Assembly: GCA_000471925.1 (NCBI GenBank)
Contig: CP006667.1
Span: forward strand, 2,046,001-2,110,000
From: Ralstonia pickettii DTP0602
GTDB lineage: Bacteria > Pseudomonadota > Gammaproteobacteria > Burkholderiales > Burkholderiaceae
Direction of reading: 5' to 3'
Length of the DNA: 64,000 nt
The stretch's first letter is position 1, and each line of letters starts with the position of its first letter. The position numbers were made by a program, and so were the translations under genes. The notes under the pieces were generated by a model, which saw only the letters and a list, made by a program, of their open reading frames with translations, was not told the DNA's origin and ran no database searches. Below, piece by piece: positions 25,874-34,662 of the stretch.

Positions 25874-27988
25874 ATGCCAACCACCAGGCGGAACCAGACG
25901 GGGAATACCACGGCTTTGCAGGGGATCCCGCCGAACACACCGGGGGGAAGCGGCACGCCAGGCGGCGGTGGCGGCGGGACCGCGGTGAACCGCCCCGCGC
26001 CCGCGCCGACGGGGCCGGCGCCATTGCTCGGCGAGCCCGAATTCATTCCGCAGCACACCTTCATCTCGGCGGCGCAGCCGAACGACAACGGCTTTATCGC
26101 CAATGCGCTCAACTTCCACAACAACGTGTCGCTCCGCCCCAGGACGGTCGGCTCGATCGAGGAAATCCTGGAACTGCTTGCCAACCCGGCGGAAACGGGA
26201 AGCGGCGTGCTCGACCGCATCCGCATCGTGTCGCACTTTTTCGTGCCGGACCCGGGCGAGCCCGACCAGCCCAGCAATATGGGGATCAACTTCCTGCGCA
26301 ACGGGGGGCGCGGCGCGCTGAAGCGGTTCTTCGAGGGCTTCGCGCAAAGCAGCATCGCGGGCCTGCGCGCGCTGCTGGTCTTTGACCTGGTCGGCGGCCA
26401 GAGCGCGCTCACCATCTTCAACAGCCCTGAAACGCTGGTGCTGTCGGCGGTCCGTGCGGCCGGGCAGGGCGCGGCGGTCGACGCGGTATTTCCCCCGGCG
26501 GGCACGCCCTCGGACAACAAGAAGGAATTCGTTATTTTGCACGCCGCCAGATGGGTGCTGGCCCACGGCATGTCCGGCATCGCCGATGCTACCTTGCGGG
26601 CCAATCTGACGAGCGCCTACGACCTGCTGCTCACCGATCTGCGTCCCCGGCTGATAGCCGCCCCCGACAACGTGCCCGGCCCGCAGCTCGATGCCCTGGC
26701 CGCCGCCATCGCGGGCCTTGCCAATCTGGGCGGCGCACAAGTCGTAAGCCCCGCGAACCTGGCGCGCTATGCCGCCAACGTGGCGGCGGGACTGGCCGCG
26801 TTCGCTGGCGATGCTTTCCGCAACAAGATGCTGGCGGTGCGACCCCGTTTCGACCGCTTTACCACCATCGACATCCGCGGCTGCCGGGCGGGCACGGACA
26901 TGGCCTACCTTGCCGCGGTGCAGGCGTTCTTCGGCCGTACGGGCTCGGTGCGTCCGGTCGTGACAGCCCCCAATTTCTTCCAGCGCTTCAACCAGATTTC
27001 CGCGACGACGATGCATGGCCAGCCGCCGCAAGGCCTGGCCGCGACGATCAACGGCCTGCACAATTCCGGAATTCCGCCGACCTATACCGCGGCCCAGGTC
27101 CGCACGCAGTTCGGCGTGTGGGCGGATGGCTTCGGCATCGGCGCGGCCCATCTGACGTTCTGGCACACGACCTTCCAGCTCGGCGTGCTGGAATTCTGCA
27201 AGTTGCAATGGCGCGCCGGCATCCCGGCGCGGCGCGTCACCATCTCGCGGCTCGATGCGCTGCCGGGCGTCGCCTTCGCGGACCTGTTCAACCGGCTGGG
27301 CGATATTTTCCTGGTTCGCGTGGCGCAGCGGCCCACGGCTGCGCAACTCGGTGTCATCTCGCCAAAACTGGGGAACCTGAATACCTGGACGACGCAGCTC
27401 GATGCCGCCATCGACCCCACATCCACGGCAGCGCAGCTGAGCGCGCACTTCACCAACTACAAGACCATCTATGAAGCGGTGGAGGCGCGCATGAGCAACG
27501 CGTCCTTCCACAATTCCCCGCAGCGCATCGTTCCGCCCACCGAGCCGGCCAGCTTTACCGTGGCAAAGGCCACGACGATGCGGACGAACCTGAGGAACTT
27601 CATCCAGACCAACGCCAATTCCATCTTCGCGCCGGTACGCGTGTTCCTGGCCGCCGCGGATGCCAATACCCAGGATGCGCCGGCACGCATGCGTTACTTC
27701 CTGGCGCTCGGCCTGGTGTTCCAGCTGGCGCACACCACCAGCGTCGATTTCAATGTGCAGATCCTGGTGCTGCTCGACGACGGCACCGGGGGCGGGCCGC
27801 ACCACGAGGCAATCCGGCACTGGATGCGCGCGGGCTGGCGCGGCGTTGCGCCGCCCACCATCGCGCCCGGCCTCGATTTCAATCTTGCCCGCCATTCGCA
27901 ATGGGTGGTGTCCGACCGGACGCAGGGACCCGCGGGCGTGTGTCCGCACCCCAGCTATATGTCCCACATCGTCACGCAACCGGCATGA
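25874..27988 (+). CDS. Operon protein 2 (704 aa); possible caspase/CHAT-like fold
   Basis: The protein starts with a Gly/Pro-rich tail (residues 1-50). Two blocks stand out. RIRIVSHFF has His121 at the end of a strand, followed by SNMGINFLRNGG. Later TTIDIRGCRAGTDMAYLAAV has Cys337 at the end of another strand. That His-then-Gly-Cys layout recalls clan CD peptidase relatives (CHAT, DUF4347). The remainder (about 380-700) is helical with no known motif. A GAGGGA site precedes ATG 25874. The fold assignment is inference; the protein may be catalytic or structural. Confidence 0.7.
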   Translation: MPTTRRNQTGNTTALQGIPPNTPGGSGTPGGGGGGTAVNRPAPAPTGPAPLLGEPEFIPQHTFISAAQPNDNGFIANALNFHNNVSLRPRTVGSIEEILELLANPAETGSGVLDRIRIVSHFFVPDPGEPDQPSNMGINFLRNGGRGALKRFFEGFAQSSIAGLRALLVFDLVGGQSALTIFNSPETLVLSAVRAAGQGAAVDAVFPPAGTPSDNKKEFVILHAARWVLAHGMSGIADATLRANLTSAYDLLLTDLRPRLIAAPDNVPGPQLDALAAAIAGLANLGGAQVVSPANLARYAANVAAGLAAFAGDAFRNKMLAVRPRFDRFTTIDIRGCRAGTDMAYLAAVQAFFGRTGSVRPVVTAPNFFQRFNQISATTMHGQPPQGLAATINGLHNSGIPPTYTAAQVRTQFGVWADGFGIGAAHLTFWHTTFQLGVLEFCKLQWRAGIPARRVTISRLDALPGVAFADLFNRLGDIFLVRVAQRPTAAQLGVISPKLGNLNTWTTQLDAAIDPTSTAAQLSAHFTNYKTIYEAVEARMSNASFHNSPQRIVPPTEPASFTVAKATTMRTNLRNFIQTNANSIFAPVRVFLAAADANTQDAPARMRYFLALGLVFQLAHTTSVDFNVQILVLLDDGTGGGPHHEAIRHWMRAGWRGVAPPTIAPGLDFNLARHSQWVVSDRTQGPAGVCPHPSYMSHIVTQPA

Positions 27989-27997
27989 GGCAAAGGC

Positions 27998-30900
27998 ATG
28001 GCTGACGCGCTGCAGAACATCCTCACCGGCGCCGGCCTGGCGATCGCACCGCTGCGCGAGATCGACACGCCCGACAAGGCGGTCGTGTTCTTCCGGCAGC
28101 TCGGTTATGAATTGCCCGCAGGCGCCTTCGGCAGCGCGCTCTCCACCCTGGGCACCGAGGCTACGGGACTGGTGGCGGCCGTCGATACGCTGGCCAATTC
28201 CACCGGCGAAGCCGGCGTCGCCGCCGCGATCGTCAACCTGCTCGGCAAGCTCGGCACCACCATCGATGCGATCCGGCAGCTGCATGTGCAGGTGCAGGCC
28301 GGCGGCGGCGCCGGCGTGCCGGATATCGGGGACCTGCCGCGTCGCCTGACGGATTTCCTGGTGCTGGACTATCTCCACGCGCAACGGCCCGAAGCCCATG
28401 GCGTCTTTCATCTGCTCGGCCTGATCGAGCACGAGCCCGGCGCGGCAAGCGGGACGCCGGCGCGGCTGATCAACTGGGACCGGTTCGGCAAGTTCATCAC
28501 CGAGCCGGGCAGCATCGCCAACGAGGTCTACCAGTGGGACACCGATTTCAATGTCGGCAAGTTCCTCGGCCGCCTCGAACAGATCATGCGCGCGGCCGGC
28601 CTGCGCGGCGGCTTCTACGGTCAGGCCGACGCCACGCGCACGGCGCTGGCCAACACCGGAGCCGACCTTGCCGAGCTGCGCGTTCCGCTGCTGCAGAAAG
28701 GACTGACGCCGGTGACTTACAGCCAGTTCGGCATCACGTTCTCTCCCGCCGAGCCCGCCGGGGGCAAGAAGCGAGGCATCGCGCTGCTGCCCTACCTGAT
28801 GGGGACCACCAGCTTCGATTTCGGCGTCTGCGAACGCGGCGAGCTCGTGTTCGATGCCTCGGGCGAGATCCGTGGCGTGGGCGTCGTCATCCGTCCGCCC
28901 TTCAACGCCGAGGGCATGCTGAACCTGACCGGCGCCTTCAGCGCCGCGCTTACCATCCGGGAAAAACCGGCCCAGGCCGAAGAGCTGGTGCTGATCGGCT
29001 CGCGCGGGGGCACGCGGCTGTCGATCGAGGGGCTTGGCATCAAGTGGTTTATCGCGGGCGACGCGCAGCAAGTGGACGTCGGCGTCGAGGGCCAGGCCCA
29101 GGCCCTGCGGCTGGTGATCGCGCCGGGCGAGGGCGATGGCTTTCTCCAGAAGATGCTGTCCGGCGTAAACATCCAGGCGGAAGCGGGCTTCGGCTTCGGC
29201 ATGAGCCTGCAATCCGGGTTCACCTTCCACGGCGGGGCGAAGTTGGGCCTTGAACTCGGCACCCACCTCGAGATGGGGCCGGTCAAGATCGAGGCGCTGC
29301 GCTTCGCTTTGGCTCCGAGCGCGAGCGACGTCGCGCTCGAGGCCGGCGCGGTGCTGAAATTCGAGCTCGGGCCGCTGCAGGCCGTGGTTGAGAACATCGG
29401 CCTGCGCACGGTGGTGCGCTTTGCGCCCGGCAATATCGGCCCGGCCGACCTCGGGGTCGAATTCAAGCCGCCCAACGGGGTAGGCCTGTCGCTTGAGGCC
29501 GGCGGCTTCAAGGGGGGCGGCTACCTGATGTTCGATGTCGACAAGGGCGAGTATGCCGGTGCGCTCGAACTCGATTTCCAGGGCCTGTTCTCGGCCAAGG
29601 CCATCGGCATCATCAATACCAAACAGCCGGACGGCTCGCCGGGCTTCTCGCTGCTGATCGTGATCGCGGCGGAATTCACGCCGATCCAGCTCAGCTTCGG
29701 CTTTACCCTGAACGGCGTGGGCGGGATCATCGGCCTGAACCGCACCATCGCGGTGTCGGCGCTGGTGGAAGGGGTCCGCACCAATGCCATCAAGAGCATC
29801 CTGTTCCCGCAGGACGTGGTGGCCAACATCAATCGCATCATCAGCGATATCCGGCAGTTCTTCCCGCCGCTGGACGATCATTTCGTGGTCGGGCCGATGG
29901 CCAAGCTGGGCTGGGGAACGCCCTCGATCATCACGGTGGAGCTGGGGCTGCTGCTCGACCTCCCCAATCCGATGTTCGCCATCGTTGGCGTGCTGCGCGC
30001 GGTGCTTCCCGCCGAGGACGCGCCGATCCTCAGGCTCCAGGTCAACTTTATCGGGGTGCTCGACTTCGATCGCGGCTATCTGTTCTTCCGCGCCGACCTG
30101 GTCGATTCGCGGCTGCTGGTCTACACCATTACCGGCAGCATGGCGCTGCTGGTGTCCTGGGGAGAACAGAAGACCTTCGCCCTCAGTGTCGGCGGCTTCC
30201 ATCCGGATTTCCGCGACATCCCGACCATTCCGGCGCTGCCGGACGGCCTGCGCAACATGGCGCGCATCGGCATCAGCCTGCTGTCCGACGACAATCCGCG
30301 CCTGAAGGTGGAATCGTACTTCGCCGTCACCGCCAACACGGTGCAGTTCGGCGCAAAGGTCGAGCTCTATGCGGAGGCGATGGGATTCAACGTCTACGGC
30401 TTCCTCGGCTACGACGTCCTGTTCCAGTTCGAGCCGTTCCGCTTTATCGCGCGGCTGTATGGCGGCATTGCGCTGCGCGAGGATACCTCCGTCATCGCCG
30501 GCATCAATATCACCGCGCAACTGTCGGGGCCTACGCCGTGGGATGCGAGGGGCGAAGCCAGCCTGACCATCCTGTTCTTTGACATCAGCGTCGATTTCCA
30601 TGTCACCTGGGGCGATCCGGCGCCGGCCATCGGCAACCAGACCGAGGACCTGCTGGAGCGGCTCCAACGCGAGATCGCCGACACGCGCAACTGGCGTGCG
30701 GAACTGCCGGCCAACCATCACCTGCACGTCAGCCTGCGCAAGATCGACGAGGCGGACAGCGCTTCGCTGCTGGTCATCCACCCCATGGGCGTGCTGACCT
30801 TCAGCCAGCGCTCGTTTCCGCTCGAGAACTACCTGATCGAGAAATTCGGCAACAAGGCACCGCTGAACGTCAACAAGTTCCGGCTCAGCAATGTCAATGC

Positions 30901-31438
30901 CAACGGGGGGGACATTCCCGCCAACTTCCAGGACACGCGCGAGCAGTTCGCGCCCGGCGAGTTCAGCAAGCTGAGCGACAGTGACAAGCTCTCGCGCCGC
31001 TCGTTCGAGGCGCTGCCCAGCGGCTTTTCGCTGACGGGAACGGGCGATCTCGTGGTACCGCTGCCGGTCCGGCGCGACGTGTCGTACGAACTGAACTACC
31101 TGCACCGCAAGGTCGTGCGCCTGGAGTTCCGGGGCCTCGTGCAGATCGCCCTGCGTGCGTATGACCGGCTGGTCAAGGGCAGCGCGGTGCGCAGGTCGGC
31201 GCTGGCGTTCCAGCAGACCCGGCCGTCGATGAACGCGCCGGAGGCGGTGGTCCTGCCGGAAGAGGACTTTGCCCTCGCCAATGTGTCGGACTTGAAGCCG
31301 CACTTGGCGGGCGCGGGCGGCGCACTGATCTTCAAGACCCAGGCCGAGGCCGCGCAGCGCCAGCAGGAGCTGATCCGCAGCAATCCGGCGCTGGCGGGAC
31401 AGGTCCAGGTTGTATCCCGATTCGAATTGAACTCCTGA
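27998..31438 (+). CDS. Operon protein 3 (1146 aa), DUF6603-like repetitive beta-strand protein
   Basis: Residues about 230-930 are a long series of alternating hydrophobic beta strands with Gly-rich turns, for example FGFGMSLQSGFTFHGGAKLG, VGLSLEAGGFKGGGYLMFDV and ESYFAVTANTVQFGAKVELY. This resembles the DUF6603 family of large bacterial proteins of unknown function. The first 200 residues are helical; the last 180 are mixed (ENYLIEKFGNKAPLNVNKFR). No signal peptide is visible. A long continuous sheet could form a groove for lipids or a structural rod; both are inference. It starts 9 bases after gene 2 with AAAGG upstream. Confidence 0.75.
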   Translation: MADALQNILTGAGLAIAPLREIDTPDKAVVFFRQLGYELPAGAFGSALSTLGTEATGLVAAVDTLANSTGEAGVAAAIVNLLGKLGTTIDAIRQLHVQVQAGGGAGVPDIGDLPRRLTDFLVLDYLHAQRPEAHGVFHLLGLIEHEPGAASGTPARLINWDRFGKFITEPGSIANEVYQWDTDFNVGKFLGRLEQIMRAAGLRGGFYGQADATRTALANTGADLAELRVPLLQKGLTPVTYSQFGITFSPAEPAGGKKRGIALLPYLMGTTSFDFGVCERGELVFDASGEIRGVGVVIRPPFNAEGMLNLTGAFSAALTIREKPAQAEELVLIGSRGGTRLSIEGLGIKWFIAGDAQQVDVGVEGQAQALRLVIAPGEGDGFLQKMLSGVNIQAEAGFGFGMSLQSGFTFHGGAKLGLELGTHLEMGPVKIEALRFALAPSASDVALEAGAVLKFELGPLQAVVENIGLRTVVRFAPGNIGPADLGVEFKPPNGVGLSLEAGGFKGGGYLMFDVDKGEYAGALELDFQGLFSAKAIGIINTKQPDGSPGFSLLIVIAAEFTPIQLSFGFTLNGVGGIIGLNRTIAVSALVEGVRTNAIKSILFPQDVVANINRIISDIRQFFPPLDDHFVVGPMAKLGWGTPSIITVELGLLLDLPNPMFAIVGVLRAVLPAEDAPILRLQVNFIGVLDFDRGYLFFRADLVDSRLLVYTITGSMALLVSWGEQKTFALSVGGFHPDFRDIPTIPALPDGLRNMARIGISLLSDDNPRLKVESYFAVTANTVQFGAKVELYAEAMGFNVYGFLGYDVLFQFEPFRFIARLYGGIALREDTSVIAGINITAQLSGPTPWDARGEASLTILFFDISVDFHVTWGDPAPAIGNQTEDLLERLQREIADTRNWRAELPANHHLHVSLRKIDEADSASLLVIHPMGVLTFSQRSFPLENYLIEKFGNKAPLNVNKFRLSNVNANGGDIPANFQDTREQFAPGEFSKLSDSDKLSRRSFEALPSGFSLTGTGDLVVPLPVRRDVSYELNYLHRKVVRLEFRGLVQIALRAYDRLVKGSAVRRSALAFQQTRPSMNAPEAVVLPEEDFALANVSDLKPHLAGAGGALIFKTQAEAAQRQQELIRSNPALAGQVQVVSRFELNS

Positions 31439-31446
31439 GGCACGAG

Positions 31447-34400
31447 ATGGCGATCGAAGTCGCGAGATACCAGTTCCAGTCGTGGGCGCGCAAAGGCATC
31501 TCCGCCCGGATCAGCGAGCAGGACACGCTGGGGAATCCGGCGGCCGCGCTGCCGCCGGGCGAGCGCGCCTCGGTACCGATCGGCGTGTCCATCAATGGCG
31601 CGCCGCAGACGCCGAAGCCATTCGCGCTGATCGGCTCGGGCGATATCGTCGGCATCCAGCGCGACATGGTGGTGCGCACCGAGCCGCGCAACTGGATCAC
31701 CAACTTCGAGCCCAACTACCTGGCCTTTATCGAGTTCTATGACGAGGATTTTCCCTGGCGCTACACACCGGCCCGGCCCGACGGCGAACGGCTGCGCCCG
31801 TGGATCCAGTTGCTGGTGCTGGAAGAGGGGGAGTTCGAGCGCGACGACCGCCGCCTGCCGCTGCCGGTGGTGACGATCAAGCGCAAGGAGGCGCTGCCGC
31901 CCGCGGACGAAAGCTGGCTGTTCGCGCATGTCCATACCGAGCAGGACATCGGGGCCAGCGAGCTGTCGGGGCTTGAGCAATACCTGAAGTCGCTGCAGGA
32001 GGCGGTCGCCAGCGATCCGGACAAGATCTACAGCCGGCTGCTGTCGCCGCGGCACCTCGCGCCGAACCGGGCTTACCAGGCTTTCCTGGTGCCGGCCTTC
32101 GAGGTCGGCCGCCTGGCCGGCCTGGGGCGCAAGACGGCCGGCATCCCTGCCCAGAAGCCGGCATGGGACGCCACCACCACCAGCGTGGAGCTGCCGTTCT
32201 ATTTCGACTGGTCGTTCCGCACGGGTGAGAACACCGATTTCGAATCGCTGGTTGAGCTGCTCCAGCCGCGCATCCTCGATGCCAGGATCGGCATCCGCTC
32301 GATGGACTGCGCCGAGCCGGGTTTCGTCGTGGTCGACGGGCAGGGCCGCGAGCGGCTGCCTCCGCCTGTCGGACTGCCTGCCGCCGCGCCGCTCGTCCAG
32401 GGGCTCGAAGGCGCGCTGAAGACGGACCGCACGCAATCCCTGCCGCCAGTGTTCACGCCGAACGCATTCCAGGACGAATTGCAGATCCTGGTCAACCTGC
32501 CGGAGACCATCCAGGCCACCAACGCGCCACCGGGTTCGGACGAGTCCTTCCTGAACGATCCCATCGTGACGCTGCCGTTCTACGGGCAGAACCATGCCCG
32601 GCAGCACAAGGCGGACAAGGTGCTGCTCGATACCAGCAAGGACGGGTGGCTGCACGACCTGAACCGGGATCCGCGCACCCGTGTGCCGGCCGCGTTCGGT
32701 ACCTCGGTGGTCCAGAAGAACCAGGAAGCCTTCATGCAGCGCGCGTGGCAGCAGGTACAGAAGGTCCACGAGGCGAACCACACCATGCGGCAGTACCAGT
32801 TCGTGCTGCAGGTGAGTTCGCTGTACTCGTCGGCATTCTTTGCCCGGCTCGAGCCCGCCAATCTTATCGCTGTCACCATGCCGGTCCACGCCAAGGTGCT
32901 CGGCAGCCCCACCACCATTCGCCAGCAGCTGACGGAGAGCCGCCTGGCCGCGCCAGTGTTCAGTGCGCCCGTGCGCCGCATGATCCGTCCCGGCGGCCGG
33001 CTGGCACGGCGCTTCAGCCTGAACCCGGTCGGGCTGGCGCTGGCCACGGTGGTTGGCGCGCTCAACGACGGACGGGTGACGCCGGCCCCGCCGCGTTCCG
33101 TGCCGGAGGGCATTCCGTCGCTGGAGGACGTCGCGAAGGCCATCCAGCCGCGCACTTTCCCGGGCTGGCTGCGCTGGCTGATCCGCAACCGCAGCGTGGC
33201 GTTGCTGATCGCCCTCGCGCTCGTGCTGCTGCTCGGCCTGATGGCCGGGGCCTGGGTGCTTGCCGCCCTGGGCGCTGTCGCAGCGGTCGCGGCGTTCTTC
33301 TGGCTGGACCAGCAGGCGCGCCGGATCGACGCGGCCGCAACGCTTACCGACCCGGAGAAGGCGCTCGCGTCCGTGCAGCAGGTGGCGCCGCGTCCGGACT
33401 TCACCGTAGCGCTGGACCTGGACGAGGGACAGGCCGCGCCCGCGGCGACACCGGGGCCGACACCCGCCGCCGACAGCATCGAGGCGCGCAACTTCCGCAT
33501 GGCCGCCATCCGGCTGCAGCAGCGCGCCGGGGTGCGCACGCCGCCCAAGGCGCCGCTGCCGGCGTTCGACCTGGCCAACGGCAATGCCAGGCTGCGGCAC
33601 GCCATCGACCCGCGCGTGTCGTTTCCGCGGCGGCTGTCGGCCTTCGTCAAGCTGCCGCGATGGACCTTCGACGAGCCCGAGGAGATCGTCGACGCGATGG
33701 CCCATCCGGACTTCGAGGATCCGATGTACAGCTACCTGCGCGATATCAGCAAGGAGCTGCTGATCCCGAACCTGCAGCTGATTCCGCCCAATACCATCTC
33801 GCTGCTGGAGACCAACCCGAAGTTCATCGAATCCTATATGGTCGGCCTCAATCACGAGATGGGGCGCGAGTTGCTGTGGCGCGAGTATCCGACCGACCTG
33901 CGCGGCAGTTATTTCCGGCAGTTCTGGGAGGTCAAGGGCGTGAGCAATCCCGACACGCCGGCGGATGCCGAGCAGCTGAAGGACATCACCAAGATCCACG
34001 CATGGCCGGTGGCGAGCCGGCTGGGCGCGCACAAGCCGCCGCCGGGCCCGCGTGCCGATGTCCAGCCCGGCGAGAAGCAGGTGGTGCTGGTGGTGCGCGG
34101 CGAGTTGCTCAAGCGCTATCCCAACACGGTGGTCTACGCGCAGAAAGCCATCGATGACGGCAAGGGCAACAACGTGCTGCGCGAGAGCGATCCCACGCCG
34201 CACCAGCTCGATATCGAGTTCAAGTTCCCGCTGTTTCGCGCCGAGATCGAACCGGACCTGCGCTTCTTCGGCTTCGACCTGACCACGGACAAGGCCAAGG
34301 GCGAGGTCGACAGCATCGACTTCCCCGGCGACAAGCGGGGCTGGTTCTTCGTGCTTCAGGAGGTGCCGGGCGAGCCGCGCTTCGGCATGGACATCAGCTA

Positions 34401-34662
34401 CAAGCCCACGCGCAACGCCACCCCGCAGACCTCCGACGATCCGCTCGATACCTGGGCCAATCTGGCCTGGAACTGCTTTGGTGCCGCCGAGCCGGCCTTC
34501 GTGCCGCGCGCGCCCGCGCCGGTTTTTCCCCGCCCGGATACGGCCGAATTCAGCCAGCATCCGTGGGGCGTCACGTCGGCGCAGATGGCCTACGCCCTGT
34601 TCCAGAATCCGGTGATGGTAGCCGTCCACGCAGGTGAAATGCTGGAGCTGACGCATGCCTGA
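31447..34662 (+). CDS. Operon protein 4 (1071 aa) with a central transmembrane hairpin; unknown function
   Basis: Residues 1-560 are soluble, with blocks such as FEPNYLAFIEFYDEDFPWRY, AFLVPAFEVGRLAGLG and LPFYFDWSFRTGENTDFESL. Residues 583-620 form two adjacent hydrophobic helices (DNA about 33193-33306), so the protein is probably anchored in a membrane. The C-terminal part holds YMVGLNHEMGRELLWREYPT and SYFRQFWEV. I have an impression of similar blocks in uncharacterised large proteins of other phyla but cannot name a family. It starts 8 bases after gene 3 and overlaps gene 5 by 8 bases. Confidence 0.72.
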   Translation: MAIEVARYQFQSWARKGISARISEQDTLGNPAAALPPGERASVPIGVSINGAPQTPKPFALIGSGDIVGIQRDMVVRTEPRNWITNFEPNYLAFIEFYDEDFPWRYTPARPDGERLRPWIQLLVLEEGEFERDDRRLPLPVVTIKRKEALPPADESWLFAHVHTEQDIGASELSGLEQYLKSLQEAVASDPDKIYSRLLSPRHLAPNRAYQAFLVPAFEVGRLAGLGRKTAGIPAQKPAWDATTTSVELPFYFDWSFRTGENTDFESLVELLQPRILDARIGIRSMDCAEPGFVVVDGQGRERLPPPVGLPAAAPLVQGLEGALKTDRTQSLPPVFTPNAFQDELQILVNLPETIQATNAPPGSDESFLNDPIVTLPFYGQNHARQHKADKVLLDTSKDGWLHDLNRDPRTRVPAAFGTSVVQKNQEAFMQRAWQQVQKVHEANHTMRQYQFVLQVSSLYSSAFFARLEPANLIAVTMPVHAKVLGSPTTIRQQLTESRLAAPVFSAPVRRMIRPGGRLARRFSLNPVGLALATVVGALNDGRVTPAPPRSVPEGIPSLEDVAKAIQPRTFPGWLRWLIRNRSVALLIALALVLLLGLMAGAWVLAALGAVAAVAAFFWLDQQARRIDAAATLTDPEKALASVQQVAPRPDFTVALDLDEGQAAPAATPGPTPAADSIEARNFRMAAIRLQQRAGVRTPPKAPLPAFDLANGNARLRHAIDPRVSFPRRLSAFVKLPRWTFDEPEEIVDAMAHPDFEDPMYSYLRDISKELLIPNLQLIPPNTISLLETNPKFIESYMVGLNHEMGRELLWREYPTDLRGSYFRQFWEVKGVSNPDTPADAEQLKDITKIHAWPVASRLGAHKPPPGPRADVQPGEKQVVLVVRGELLKRYPNTVVYAQKAIDDGKGNNVLRESDPTPHQLDIEFKFPLFRAEIEPDLRFFGFDLTTDKAKGEVDSIDFPGDKRGWFFVLQEVPGEPRFGMDISYKPTRNATPQTSDDPLDTWANLAWNCFGAAEPAFVPRAPAPVFPRPDTAEFSQHPWGVTSAQMAYALFQNPVMVAVHAGEMLELTHA

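Noticed and set aside
25439..31303. A 1954-codon open frame on the minus strand across three operon genes
   Set aside because: It is rich in Arg, Gln, His, Ala and Gly with no domain, crosses the boundaries of three genes with good start sites, and is the expected antisense shadow of GC-rich third codon positions.
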